Positions 8,047-15,379 of a stretch of 47,965 bases of DNA are shown here, piece after piece. Numbering within the stretch: position 1 is the first letter of the stretch; each line of letters begins with the position of its first letter. This DNA comes from Janthinobacterium sp. UMAB-56 (GTDB taxonomy: Bacteria; Pseudomonadota; Gammaproteobacteria; Burkholderiales; Burkholderiaceae_D), in contig NZ_LT607657.1 of assembly GCF_900095265.1 (NCBI RefSeq), forward strand, positions 113,234-161,198, given 5' to 3'. The position numbers and the translations under genes are program-made. The notes under the pieces are model-generated. The model saw nothing but the letters and a program-made list of their open reading frames with translations, did not search any database and was not told the DNA's origin.

Positions 8047-8855
8047 TGGCGCACCCTGCGACCGGCCTGGGCGGTCCTGGCAATGCGGGCCGCTGGCGGG
8101 GTCGGCGCGCGCCGCAGCTGCTTGGCCTGTTGGGCGTTGCCGCTGCGCTGCTGGCATGGGAAGCGTTGATCCGCCTGCAGCTGCTCGACCCTGTCTATCT
8201 GCCACCGCCCGGCGAAGTACTGGCGGCCTTGCCGTCCCTGCTGTGGCACGGTCCGCTGCTGGCCGATGTGCGAGCCAGCCTGCATGCCGTGCTGGCCGGT
8301 ACGGCGCTTGCCTGCCTTTTCGCGCTGCCGGCAGCGGCGCTGGCCCATTTTTATGCGCCGTTCCGGTGGCTGACGGCTCCCCTGGTCGAACTGGTCCGCG
8401 GCATTGCTCCGTTGGCGCTGCTGCCGGCTTTTCTGCTGATCTTCGGACTGGGCGGCAAGAGCACGATCGCCATCATTGTCTGGGTCGCCTGGCCGCCCCT
8501 GTTCATCAATGTCCTGGGCGGACTCGACGCCACCTGCCGTACGCTGATCGACGCGGCCCGGAGCATGGGCGCGAATCTGCCCTGGCTGCTGGCGACCGTC
8601 TACCTGCCCGCCGTATCCGGGCACCTGCTGGCTGGCCTGCGGCTTGCATTGGGCAGCGCCTGGCTTGCCGTCGTCGCCGCCGAAATGCTGGGCGCAAACG
8701 CCGGCATCGGTTTTCGCATCCTCGAATGGTCGCAAACCTTCCAGGTGACCGCGATGTATGGCGCGATTGTTGTCACTGGTGTGGTATCGCTGGGCATCAA
8801 TGGCGCCATTGGATGGCTGGGGCGCGCATGCACGCCGCATCTGGAGGAACGGTGA
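8046..8855 (+). CDS. ABC transporter permease (SsuC/TauC type)
   Basis: A 269-residue inner-membrane permease with about six hydrophobic segments. It has the EAA-loop signature for coupling to the ATPase: ...DAARSMGANLPWLLATVYLP, around residues 160-180. Start selection follows the TGATG overlap with the preceding gene (stop 8044-8046, ATG 8046), the same arrangement as at its own end with the ATPase. A GTG one codon earlier is also possible. It forms the channel for the importer of this operon. Confidence 0.87.
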   Translation: MAHPATGLGGPGNAGRWRGRRAPQLLGLLGVAAALLAWEALIRLQLLDPVYLPPPGEVLAALPSLLWHGPLLADVRASLHAVLAGTALACLFALPAAALAHFYAPFRWLTAPLVELVRGIAPLALLPAFLLIFGLGGKSTIAIIVWVAWPPLFINVLGGLDATCRTLIDAARSMGANLPWLLATVYLPAVSGHLLAGLRLALGSAWLAVVAAEMLGANAGIGFRILEWSQTFQVTAMYGAIVVTGVVSLGINGAIGWLGRACTPHLEER

Positions 8856-9580
8856 TGGCCCGTCCCCTGCTGCGGGTAGACGCGGTCTCCCATGCATTTC
8901 AAGCACGCCAGGTGATACGCAATTGCTCCTTCACTCTAGGCGAACGCGAGGTCGTGGCGCTGGTGGGACCCAGCGGGGTTGGCAAGAGCACGCTGCTGCG
9001 CATACTGGCGGGCCTGGTGCATCCGCAGCAGGGCAGCGTGACGCTGTCGGCCCGCGCGGTGCGGCCCGGCATGTCCGGCCTGGCCATGGTGTTCCAGGAT
9101 TACGCGCTGTTTCCCTGGCTCAGTGCGCAGGGCAATGTCGAATATCCCCTGCTGGTCAATGGCGTGTCCAGAGCGCAGCGCCAGGCTGCGTCGCAGGCGG
9201 CCCTGCGTCAGGTCGGCATGGGCGACAGCGGCCGTCTCTACCCGAGCCAGTTATCTGGCGGCATGCGGCAGCGCGTCGCCGTGGCCCGCGCGCTTGTCGC
9301 GCGGCCCGCCCTGATGCTGCTCGATGAGCCGCTGTCCGCCTTGGACCAGAAGACGCGTGAACACCTGCAGGGGCAGCTGGCTGAGGTGTTTGAGCAACTT
9401 GCCTGTGCCGCCGTGCTGGTCACGCATGATTTGTTGGAAGCCATACGGCTAGCGCAGCGGATCATCGTGCTGACGGGCAATGGCGACAGCATTGCCGCCG
9501 ACTTGCCGATACCCCCCGGCGATGGCCGCCAGCAGCACGCGCTGCTGCTAGACCTGCTGGCCGCTCAACACTTGACGTAG
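8855..9580 (+). CDS. ABC transporter ATP-binding protein (SsuB/TauB type)
   Basis: A 241-residue ATPase with Walker A GPSGVGKST, Q-loop VFQDYALFPW, signature LSGGMRQRVAVARAL, Walker B LMLLDEPLSALD and switch histidine VTHD. The start overlaps the permease stop by one base (TGATG). It energises import of the ligand captured by the protein encoded at 7063-8046. Its 3' end overlaps the convergent methyltransferase gene by 16 bp, leaving no room for a terminator and implying overlapping transcripts. Confidence 0.92.
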   Translation: MARPLLRVDAVSHAFQARQVIRNCSFTLGEREVVALVGPSGVGKSTLLRILAGLVHPQQGSVTLSARAVRPGMSGLAMVFQDYALFPWLSAQGNVEYPLLVNGVSRAQRQAASQAALRQVGMGDSGRLYPSQLSGGMRQRVAVARALVARPALMLLDEPLSALDQKTREHLQGQLAEVFEQLACAAVLVTHDLLEAIRLAQRIIVLTGNGDSIAADLPIPPGDGRQQHALLLDLLAAQHLT

Positions 9581-10110
9581 CGCCAGAACAGGCGCCGTGC
9601 CGCTTGGCCATTGCTGAGCACAAGCCGCTCTTCCTCGATGGCGGAGGCCAGCTCGAAACCCACCTCGTGCGCAAATTGCCGTATCCATTGCGGATGCCAG
9701 GGGAAGACGGCAATATCGTTCCCTATCGGTTCGCCGGGGTTGGCGCGCATGAAGAGTGTGCCGCCTGGCCGCAGCCAGCCGTGCACCCTGCGCAATGCTG
9801 CGGCGACCTGCTGCGCGCCGCCGAAGTTGATGCTGCCCAGCGCCAGGCACACGTCGATCGAGTCCTCGGCAAACGGTGCATCGTGCAGGTCGCAGACGAG
9901 ATCGGCGGCATCATTGGCGATATCGATGCCGATCAGGTTGGAAATTTTGCCTTTGAATGGATTGAAGCCGCAGCCGACGTCGACCACGGTGCGTGGCCGC
10001 AGTGCATTGACCTGTTCGACCAGCGCAAAACCGCTGAGGGGAAAGCGGTCGATCGACGCTTGCCAGGTTTGGGGGTGAAAAAAGGCAATCAGCCTGGCGT
10101 TGTCGTTCAT
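9565..10110 (-). CDS. SAM-dependent methyltransferase-like protein
   Basis: A 181-residue class I methyltransferase fold. Motif I, VVDVGCGFNPF, is at residues 42-52, an acidic motif II, LIGIDI, at 59-64, and motif IV-like DVCLALGSINFGG at 86-98. It continues with a post-motif, LRPGGTLFMRANPG. It is short for the family, without an added substrate domain, so it probably acts on a small molecule. ATG 10110 is preferred because GGGAG lies about eight bases upstream; an ATG at 10119 abuts that site. It starts 14 bp after the sulfotransferase-like gene stops and is last in its operon. The methyl acceptor is unknown. Confidence 0.78.
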   Translation of the reverse strand: MNDNARLIAFFHPQTWQASIDRFPLSGFALVEQVNALRPRTVVDVGCGFNPFKGKISNLIGIDIANDAADLVCDLHDAPFAEDSIDVCLALGSINFGGAQQVAAALRRVHGWLRPGGTLFMRANPGEPIGNDIAVFPWHPQWIRQFAHEVGFELASAIEEERLVLSNGQAARRLFWRYVKC

Positions 10111-10124
10111 GTCTGGCATCTCCC

Positions 10125-10829
10125 TCAGATCACGCAGGTGCGGGCTAGCCCTGCCATGGCATGGCAGGCCGCCAGGACGTCGGCGACGGGCTGGTTGCCC
10201 AGTCCCCACTGCCGTTCGAATTCCAACTCCGAAACGCACTGGACCTCGGAATGGCTGTAGTGCAGGCCCAGTTCGTTCAGTATCGGTTTCATGCTGCGCC
10301 GGCGCGTTAGCTGCCGCTGATGTTGGGTGGCAAACGCGGCGATGTTCGCATTGTCGGCGGCGATCTGCTTTGCCATGTTGGCCGAACTTTTGTACCAGCT
10401 GTAATCCGGATAGGAGATGCTGAAACCGCCGGCCGCCTCCCACCATGCCAGGCACGCGTGGTCTGGGCGGTGCACCAGCAGAAAGCGCGCTGCAGGAAAA
10501 GTCTGTTTCAGCCACGGCAAATGCCGGGCAAACAGATGGCTTTTCAATAGCTTGGTGCCGCCGGCAGCGGCATAGGGGCCGGCGAATTCGTCCAGGAGTT
10601 CCGTCTTGCTCATGCTGCCAAGGTTGTCGAACTGGCGCCCGTACTCCATCCCTGGACCGAAGTAATTTCCGAAATGCAAAGCGCGGCTTCCCCCCTCATG
10701 GCTGCGCTGCAAGCGCATGTCCGAACGATTGACGCCGTTCGCATACATCAGCGCATGGGCGATGGCGCTCCATTTCGAGCCTGGCGTGCCCACCACAAAA
10801 ACAATATCTGCTCCGTCTTCCTTAAACAT
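10125..10829 (-). CDS. Sulfotransferase-like P-loop protein (first copy)
   Basis: A 234-residue protein whose N-terminus VFVVGTPGSKWSAIAHAL resembles the 5'-phosphosulfate-binding loop of PAPS-dependent sulfotransferases. The segment FPAARFLLVHRPDHACLAWWEA resembles the 3'-phosphate-binding region, with an Arg after a beta strand. Overall similarity is weak, and a related P-loop kinase activity is possible. It lies 27 bp after the sulfatase-fold gene and 14 bp before the methyltransferase in the same operon. With the second P-loop protein at 15366-16022, the cluster has two such enzymes. The likely role is sulfation or another group transfer onto the cluster product. Confidence 0.6.
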   Translation of the reverse strand: MFKEDGADIVFVVGTPGSKWSAIAHALMYANGVNRSDMRLQRSHEGGSRALHFGNYFGPGMEYGRQFDNLGSMSKTELLDEFAGPYAAAGGTKLLKSHLFARHLPWLKQTFPAARFLLVHRPDHACLAWWEAAGGFSISYPDYSWYKSSANMAKQIAADNANIAAFATQHQRQLTRRRSMKPILNELGLHYSHSEVQCVSELEFERQWGLGNQPVADVLAACHAMAGLARTCVI

Positions 10830-10856
10830 GCTAGTCCTTGTCCGGTGAGGTGGGCG

Positions 10857-12200
10857 TCAGGCACGTATGGTGTTGTAGTGCACTAACATCTCTGCCAGTT
10901 TCTGCTGTATCGATGCTTCGTTCGACGGTTGCGGAAAATGCGCGTCGTTGAAGCGTTCGAGCCGGTGGATCGGATCGATCGGCGCCATGCCGCCCAGGTA
11001 TTGTTCGAAGTCGGCCACCGTGCGGCTGAATTTGTGTTTGCCGTCCCAGACAGTTTCCTTGAACAGCAGATGGGGCAGGTGTCCCTGCTTTTTGCCATGA
11101 GAAAGCATGCGCTGCTGAAACTTGACGAAACGCGCTGTGTCGGCGACGTATGCCTGCGCATAGCCGTGGCGGCTGGTATAGGGCATTCTGTCGCGCACGG
11201 TTGCCGCCAGCGATATGCCGTCGATGCTGGTACGCTGGCGCCTGCGCTCGCCATTCAGGTCCAGGATGGTTGGCAGGATATCGACCGTGCGCACTCTTTC
11301 GGTATGGATGGCAGGCGCGACATCGTCGCCGATGAAGAGCAGCGGTACCCGCAGCACGCCCTCGGCGACGGAATTGAAGTGCCCGAAGCTCTGTTCGTCA
11401 TATTCTTCGCCGTGGTCACCGAACAGCACGATCAGCCAGCGTTTTCCTGCGAGGCGCTGCCTGAGTTTGGCCATGAACGGGGCAAAGCGGTAACGCAGGA
11501 AATGTTCGATGCCTTCCAGATACAGACCGAATATGTCTTCGGCACGGTCCGCCTTCCACAGTTCCTGGATCACGCGCTTGTAGCGCATCAGGTGCTGCAT
11601 GTCTTCTTCGTCTCGCAAGGTCTCGAACAGCTGATCCTTGGGCAGGCTGGCCGAGGTGCCGACGCGCTTTTCCAGTTCAGCCAGCTTGCTGCGGTAGGCG
11701 TCGCCGCCATATTGCAGGTTGTGAAAGCCGTAGGGCACATGCACGCCGCCAAAATGGGCCAGGCTGACTGAGCGTTCCGCCTGTCCCAGCGCCGCGAGAT
11801 AGGCGTCGTCGTTTTCGACCAGGAAATGATCGATGCCGCGGTCGAAACCCAGGGTCGGACCGAGTATCAGCGGAAAATCGCTTTTCAGTATGGTGCGGTA
11901 TCCGGAGCGCTGCGCGCGGGTAAACAGGGTTTCGCCGCTCAGTTTCTTGTTGAAAAATTCGTAGACGCCGTGCCGCAGCGGCCATTTTCCGTTCAGGATG
12001 GAGGCGTGCGAGGCCGACGTGTACGGCGCGGCGGAGACGCAGTTGGCAAAGAAGGCGCCCTCGTCGACCAGGGCATCGAGCACCGACGTGTCTGGCGCGC
12101 TCAGGTGGGGATATTTGGCGGGCCACAGTTTCAGGGGATTGCGTCCGATGCAATCGCTGCGTAGCGTATCGATGGACAACAGGACTATGTGATCGTACAC
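10857..12200 (-). CDS. Alkaline-phosphatase-superfamily hydrolase, sulfatase fold with Thr at nucleophile position
   Basis: A 447-residue protein with the sulfatase domain layout: LLSIDTLRSD (metal Asp11) at the N-terminus, then S-A-A-P-Y-T-S-A-S-H-A-S-I-L-N-G at 56-71, and FGDHGEEYDEQSFGHF with metal Asp/His in the second half. True sulfatases have Cys or Ser in C/S-x-P-x-R to make formylglycine. Here the aligned residue is Thr61, and the Arg is His65, the pattern seen in phosphoglycerol-transferase-like and phosphodiesterase-like members. A phosph(on)ate ester hydrolase or transferase is therefore more likely than a sulfatase. There is no signal peptide, so it is cytoplasmic. The start is GTG at 12200 with GGAG seven bases upstream. 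It sits in an operon with the 2H phosphoesterase and sulfotransferase-like genes. Confidence 0.78.
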   Translation of the reverse strand: MYDHIVLLSIDTLRSDCIGRNPLKLWPAKYPHLSAPDTSVLDALVDEGAFFANCVSAAPYTSASHASILNGKWPLRHGVYEFFNKKLSGETLFTRAQRSGYRTILKSDFPLILGPTLGFDRGIDHFLVENDDAYLAALGQAERSVSLAHFGGVHVPYGFHNLQYGGDAYRSKLAELEKRVGTSASLPKDQLFETLRDEEDMQHLMRYKRVIQELWKADRAEDIFGLYLEGIEHFLRYRFAPFMAKLRQRLAGKRWLIVLFGDHGEEYDEQSFGHFNSVAEGVLRVPLLFIGDDVAPAIHTERVRTVDILPTILDLNGERRRQRTSIDGISLAATVRDRMPYTSRHGYAQAYVADTARFVKFQQRMLSHGKKQGHLPHLLFKETVWDGKHKFSRTVADFEQYLGGMAPIDPIHRLERFNDAHFPQPSNEASIQQKLAEMLVHYNTIRA

Positions 12201-12278
12201 GGGCGTCTCCAGTTCAAAAGGGCAGGCCTGCCGATTGTTGCAGTTGCGGACAACATTTTCCAGGCAGTCGGCGCGACC

Positions 12279-12911
12279 CTACCTGGGCTCGCCAACCAGA
12301 TGGCAGGCGCCTGCCTGGTAACTGCGCGTGCCAGGCGGCCTGGAGATCATGGTGGTGATATTTTTGGGAAGCAAAATACGGTCGTAGACTGACAAGTGGG
12401 GCACGTAGTGGGGGCCGGCATAGGCGGTCTGCAGCTTCAATCCCAGCTCGCCGTAGCGGCGCAGGGCATCGAGGTGCAGGGCTTGCAACTGCTCCGAATG
12501 GACGCGGAAATGGATGTTGGTGATGAAGCCGTTGCGATTGCTGAAGGTGGCGATGTCGCCGATCTCGAAGCTGACACGGGCCGTTGCCAGCGAGATGGCA
12601 AGCTGTTCCATTTGCCGCAGTACCTCCGGAGGCTGGAAGCCGCCGTACAGCAGGGTAATGTGGGGATCAAGCTGGCGAGCGATCACGTCATCGCTGGCAA
12701 AGCGATGTCGTTCGACAATAACATGATTGTGCAGCTCAGGCTCGACGCTCAGCACCAGTGCACATTCATGGGTGTCGTTGATTGCATCGAGGTTCAAGCG
12801 GTTGCGCAGGCTAGTCAGGCTGACCAAGGCATCTCCAGTGCGTTTGCATGCTGCAATAAGGTGACTTGCCGATGAGTAAGATGGCCGTGGCATCTGGGGA
12901 GCCACCGCCAT
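12279..12911 (-). CDS. 2H phosphoesterase (LigT/2'-5' RNA ligase-like)
   Basis: A 210-residue protein with both signature motifs of the 2H phosphoesterase superfamily: H84-I-T86 in DPHITLLYGG and H172-L-S174 in VPHLSVYD, about 88 residues apart as the duplicated fold requires. Family members open cyclic phosphodiesters or ligate/hydrolyse 2'-5' RNA links, and some act on small cyclic phosphates. It is 78 bp upstream of the sulfatase-fold phosphoesterase and 14 bp downstream of the small orphan gene, so the operon has two phosphoesterase-type enzymes. The N-terminal 35 residues are not conserved-looking, and a shorter start at residue 7 is possible. Confidence 0.75.
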   Translation of the reverse strand: MAVAPQMPRPSYSSASHLIAACKRTGDALVSLTSLRNRLNLDAINDTHECALVLSVEPELHNHVIVERHRFASDDVIARQLDPHITLLYGGFQPPEVLRQMEQLAISLATARVSFEIGDIATFSNRNGFITNIHFRVHSEQLQALHLDALRRYGELGLKLQTAYAGPHYVPHLSVYDRILLPKNITTMISRPPGTRSYQAGACHLVGEPR

Positions 12912-12925
12912 CCTGTGCTACCCGC

Positions 12926-13216
12926 TTATGGCTGGGAATTTTGCGTCATGCTTTCCAGCTCCTTGGCCGTGATCTTCGAGAAAAACTTGACGTCGGATGC
13001 CTTGCCTGTATTGTCATGAATCACATTCAAGGTGCCGGAACCGATATTCCAGGTTCGTTCCACGTGGCCGTTGGTCAACAGCCTCATCGAAGCTGGCGTG
13101 CCGTACTGCTGGAAAAGCTCCGTATCGGCCTTATGGACAAGATCATGTACCGATTGCTTCGTGTCGCCAATCGTATTCGATTGCACGGACATATGTACCG
13201 CTGCATTGCCAGACAT
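12926..13216 (-). CDS. Small protein of unknown function
   Basis: A 96-residue protein I do not recognise, with no signal peptide, membrane segment or cysteines. The middle (LVHKADTELFQQYGTPASMRLLTNGHVERTW in two adjoining parts) looks like a compact alpha/beta domain. The ATG at 13216 has a strong AGGAGGG site five bases upstream, which decides the start over the longer frame at 13249. It is the first gene of the minus-strand operon 13216-9565, ahead of the 2H phosphoesterase by 14 bp. The strong ribosome site and lead position suggest high expression. A carrier, leader or binding protein is conceivable, but nothing in the sequence shows it. Confidence 0.6.
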   Translation of the reverse strand: MSGNAAVHMSVQSNTIGDTKQSVHDLVHKADTELFQQYGTPASMRLLTNGHVERTWNIGSGTLNVIHDNTGKASDVKFFSKITAKELESMTQNSQP

Positions 13217-13775
13217 AATAACCCTCCTAAAGTTACGATGCACATCCATCCTAGAATGTGTGGAGGTATGTTATATCAAAATTTATTTATTTCAAGAATA
13301 TTTTTCTTTGCCTGTTTTTATTCCACGTGCGCGCTTTTGGAGTGGTGGTGGATGTATATTTTTTTATGCTACTCACTAGCAACTTGATAGCTGATTGATT
13401 ATGTGGTGATGGTTTCTGTGATTATTCGTGGCACTGCGCCTATTGCATGGAAACGAATGCCGACGTGTATTTTGGTGATTTTTTGGTGAATTGAATGGCA
13501 TGAGAAATTGTAGGGGAATATACGCAAATTATAACGCCAGCCTGCGCACCATCTGGTAGTTTGCTATCGAAAATCGTATATGAATATATTTTTTAATCAG
13601 GTAAACGCGTTGACCTTCAATGGAACAGGTGATAAATTTATTGTTGGTGTGTGATCTGGTAAGTGGTGATATGGGACATCATGTATTTTCAGGGATTTCA
13701 CGCTGTCATGAAACTTTTGCATTCCTGGTTTATTTTTGAAAATGTGTTTTCAATGAATCATTCAAGGAGAATCAA
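13217..13775. other. AT-rich divergent promoter region (559 bp), no gene
   Basis: The region separates the minus-strand phosphoesterase operon from the plus-strand diiron-cupin operon. It is strikingly AT-rich against the flanking DNA, with several T-runs. Reading frames through it lack ribosome sites and start inside spacer. A plausible plus-strand promoter is listed separately. For the minus strand only a TATAAC -10-like element near 13276-13281 was seen. AT-rich spacers of this kind are typical of xenogeneically silenced acquired DNA. Confidence 0.55.
13610..13638 (+). promoter_or_regulatory. Candidate sigma-70 promoter for the diiron-cupin operon
   Basis: TTGACC (13610-13615) is followed after exactly 17 bp by TAAATT (13633-13638). 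Transcription would begin near 13645, giving a leader of about 130 nt before the ATG at 13776, which has an AAGGAGA ribosome site. Confidence 0.4.
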
Positions 13776-14474
13776 ATGTTATCGTCAAAAGAATTCGTTG
13801 CAAGTCTCAAAGAAAATAATCAATCGCTTTTTAAGGCCAGCCAGATCAATGTGCGGGCCTATTTCGATTCCAGGCCATCGCAGGATGAAATGGTCGACCA
13901 TTTCATCGGCCGCATGGTCAATGAACGCCTGAACATGGTGGAAATTGCGCAAAGCGTGGCCAGGCTGCCGGCCGACACGTCGGTCGAGGAATTGCAGCTC
14001 CTGACCAAGCAGGCGCACGACGAGGCAAACCATTTCCGCATGGTCAAGGACGTGATCGAACATATCACGGGAAAACCCTTGAATGTCGAGGCGGCAATCG
14101 CTGCCGAAGCGGCCAAGCCGACGGCAAAGGGCGCCGACTTACTGAAAAAGTACGAAGCCGAAACCGATCCGATTGCCCTGGCCGCATACCAACTCGTTGC
14201 CGAGGGCCGCGCAGAAGCCGTCTGGAGCGAAATGGCCAATTGCATCGACGATGAATTCATTCGCCGCACGTATGCAAAAATTGCCAAGGACGAAGGGTTT
14301 CACGCCAATATCGGCGGCATGAAGCTGGAACAGCTGCTGAAAACAGAAGCCGACCAGACTCATGCAGAAGCGTTGATCAGGAAAATGCGCCGCGACCTGT
14401 TCGAGATCAGTTGCCTCAATACCGCTGCAGCGCCGGCCGCCAGGCAACTGGTTGAAGAGGCTTATGGCTGGTAA
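13776..14474 (+). CDS. Ferritin-like diiron protein (small form), possible oxygenase
   Basis: A 232-residue, mostly helical protein with likely diiron ligands Glu50, Glu83/His86 (DEANH), Glu143 (or Glu147) and Glu173/His176 (DEGFH). This is the E, ExxH, E, ExxH ligand set of ferritin-like oxidases and oxygenases. The last motif, D-E-G-F-H-A-N-I-G, mirrors D-E-A-L-H-A-R-I-G in the larger protein at 3439-4533, so the two may be distant paralogues acting at different steps. It leads an operon with a cupin and a sulfotransferase-like protein. A long spacer with a strong hairpin follows it. Oxygen-dependent chemistry is likely but not proven; iron storage is less likely, given the gene neighbourhood. 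Confidence 0.75.
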   Translation: MLSSKEFVASLKENNQSLFKASQINVRAYFDSRPSQDEMVDHFIGRMVNERLNMVEIAQSVARLPADTSVEELQLLTKQAHDEANHFRMVKDVIEHITGKPLNVEAAIAAEAAKPTAKGADLLKKYEAETDPIALAAYQLVAEGRAEAVWSEMANCIDDEFIRRTYAKIAKDEGFHANIGGMKLEQLLKTEADQTHAEALIRKMRRDLFEISCLNTAAAPAARQLVEEAYGW

Positions 14475-14562
14475 GCGTTCCCATGCAGGCAGGCCGGTAC
14501 CCGGCTGCGCAGGGCTTCCCTGCTGTCATCGGTGGTGCGCTGCAAGGTAGGCGGACAAGCCA

Positions 14563-14600
14563 GCCCCTTGCTGGCGGTGTGATCACTGCCAGCAAGGGGC
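14563..14600. repeat. 17-bp hairpin with TGAT tetraloop between diiron and cupin genes
   Basis: GCCCCTTGCTGGCGGTG (14563-14579) pairs with CACTGCCAGCAAGGGGC (14584-14600) around a 4-nt loop. All pairs are Watson-Crick except one G-U when read as plus-strand RNA. No T-run follows. It lies 89 bp after the diiron gene stop and about 100 bp before the cupin start. A smaller hairpin (GCAGGG/CCCTGC, 14509-14523) precedes it. It may cap the diiron mRNA, uncoupling its level from the downstream genes. Confidence 0.6.
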
Positions 14601-14701
14601 ACCCTGCGCCTCCGTTCTGTCATCCATGGGTACTCAATCATTGTTCGGGAATCAGGCAGAAGGGCACGTCGACGGTATACCTATCCTGTGGAGATAAGAA
14701 A

Positions 14702-15379
14702 ATGATTAAAATAAATGCCGATATTTCTATTGCCGACCGGTGGCCGCTGAATATATTTCCGATTGCTCCCGGTCAGCAGCGCCAGTTTGTCTCTAGTGGT
14801 ACGGACTATATTTTGCTCAGGAATGCGAGTTATTCCAGCCACGAGGTTGATTTTAAGGGGGTGCATGGCGCCCTGGCGGTCAGCGCTGAAACGGAATATA
14901 CGGTGTGCTGCGGAATGGATGCCAGCGCCTTTGTCGTCCGTTATCCGGGACTCAGGCTGGAAGAGCAGCGTTATTTTACGCAGAAGAATCTGGATATCGG
15001 TAATCTCAGTTATATGGATGGTGGGACGAATACGACGGCGATTAATCCCGGCAGGCTGGGAGATCCTGTCGTGAATTATGTGCATTTTCCGTCAAATATG
15101 TATCAGACCTTGCATACCCATCCGAGTCACCGGGTGGGATTGATTCTTTCTGGCAATGGAAAGGTGGAATTGAATAACAAGGAAATGTTTAATCTGGAGG
15201 AGGGGAGTGCATTTTTCATGAGAAGGAACGAATTGCATAATTTCATAACCGGCGATGTGCCGGTCGTTTTATTTGTATTTGCCCCCGATTCGGGCTGCGG
15301 TCCCACGGATGAAGTCAATGCCCTGAAAGTACGCACCTATATCGGCCAACAGCGTGGGCAGCAGAATGATGAACGCTAA
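14702..15379 (+). CDS. Cupin-domain protein
   Basis: A 225-residue protein with a C-terminal cupin barrel. H138-T-H140 opens motif 1, followed by LILSGNGKVELNN, and His179 in RRNELHNF closes motif 2. The usual motif-1 glutamate is not present (the segment reads HTHPSHRVG), so the metal set would be His-based with His143 as a substitute. The N-terminal 125 residues form an additional beta-rich part. ATG 14702 has GGAG nine bases upstream; the longer open frame to 14483 crosses the hairpin and was rejected. Its stop overlaps the next gene's start by 14 bp, implying translational coupling. Cupins in biosynthetic clusters may be dioxygenases, isomerases or cyclases, or ligand-binding regulators. 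Confidence 0.75.
   Translation: MIKINADISIADRWPLNIFPIAPGQQRQFVSSGTDYILLRNASYSSHEVDFKGVHGALAVSAETEYTVCCGMDASAFVVRYPGLRLEEQRYFTQKNLDIGNLSYMDGGTNTTAINPGRLGDPVVNYVHFPSNMYQTLHTHPSHRVGLILSGNGKVELNNKEMFNLEEGSAFFMRRNELHNFITGDVPVVLFVFAPDSGCGPTDEVNALKVRTYIGQQRGQQNDER

Noticed and set aside
8015..8854. N-terminal extension of the ABC ATPase frame
   Set aside because: It overlaps the whole permease gene in another frame. The true ATPase start is the ATG at 8855 with the TGATG overlap.
10857..12200. Ordinary arylsulfatase
   Set aside because: The Cys/Ser-x-Pro-x-Arg motif needed for formylglycine is replaced by T-S-A-S-H.
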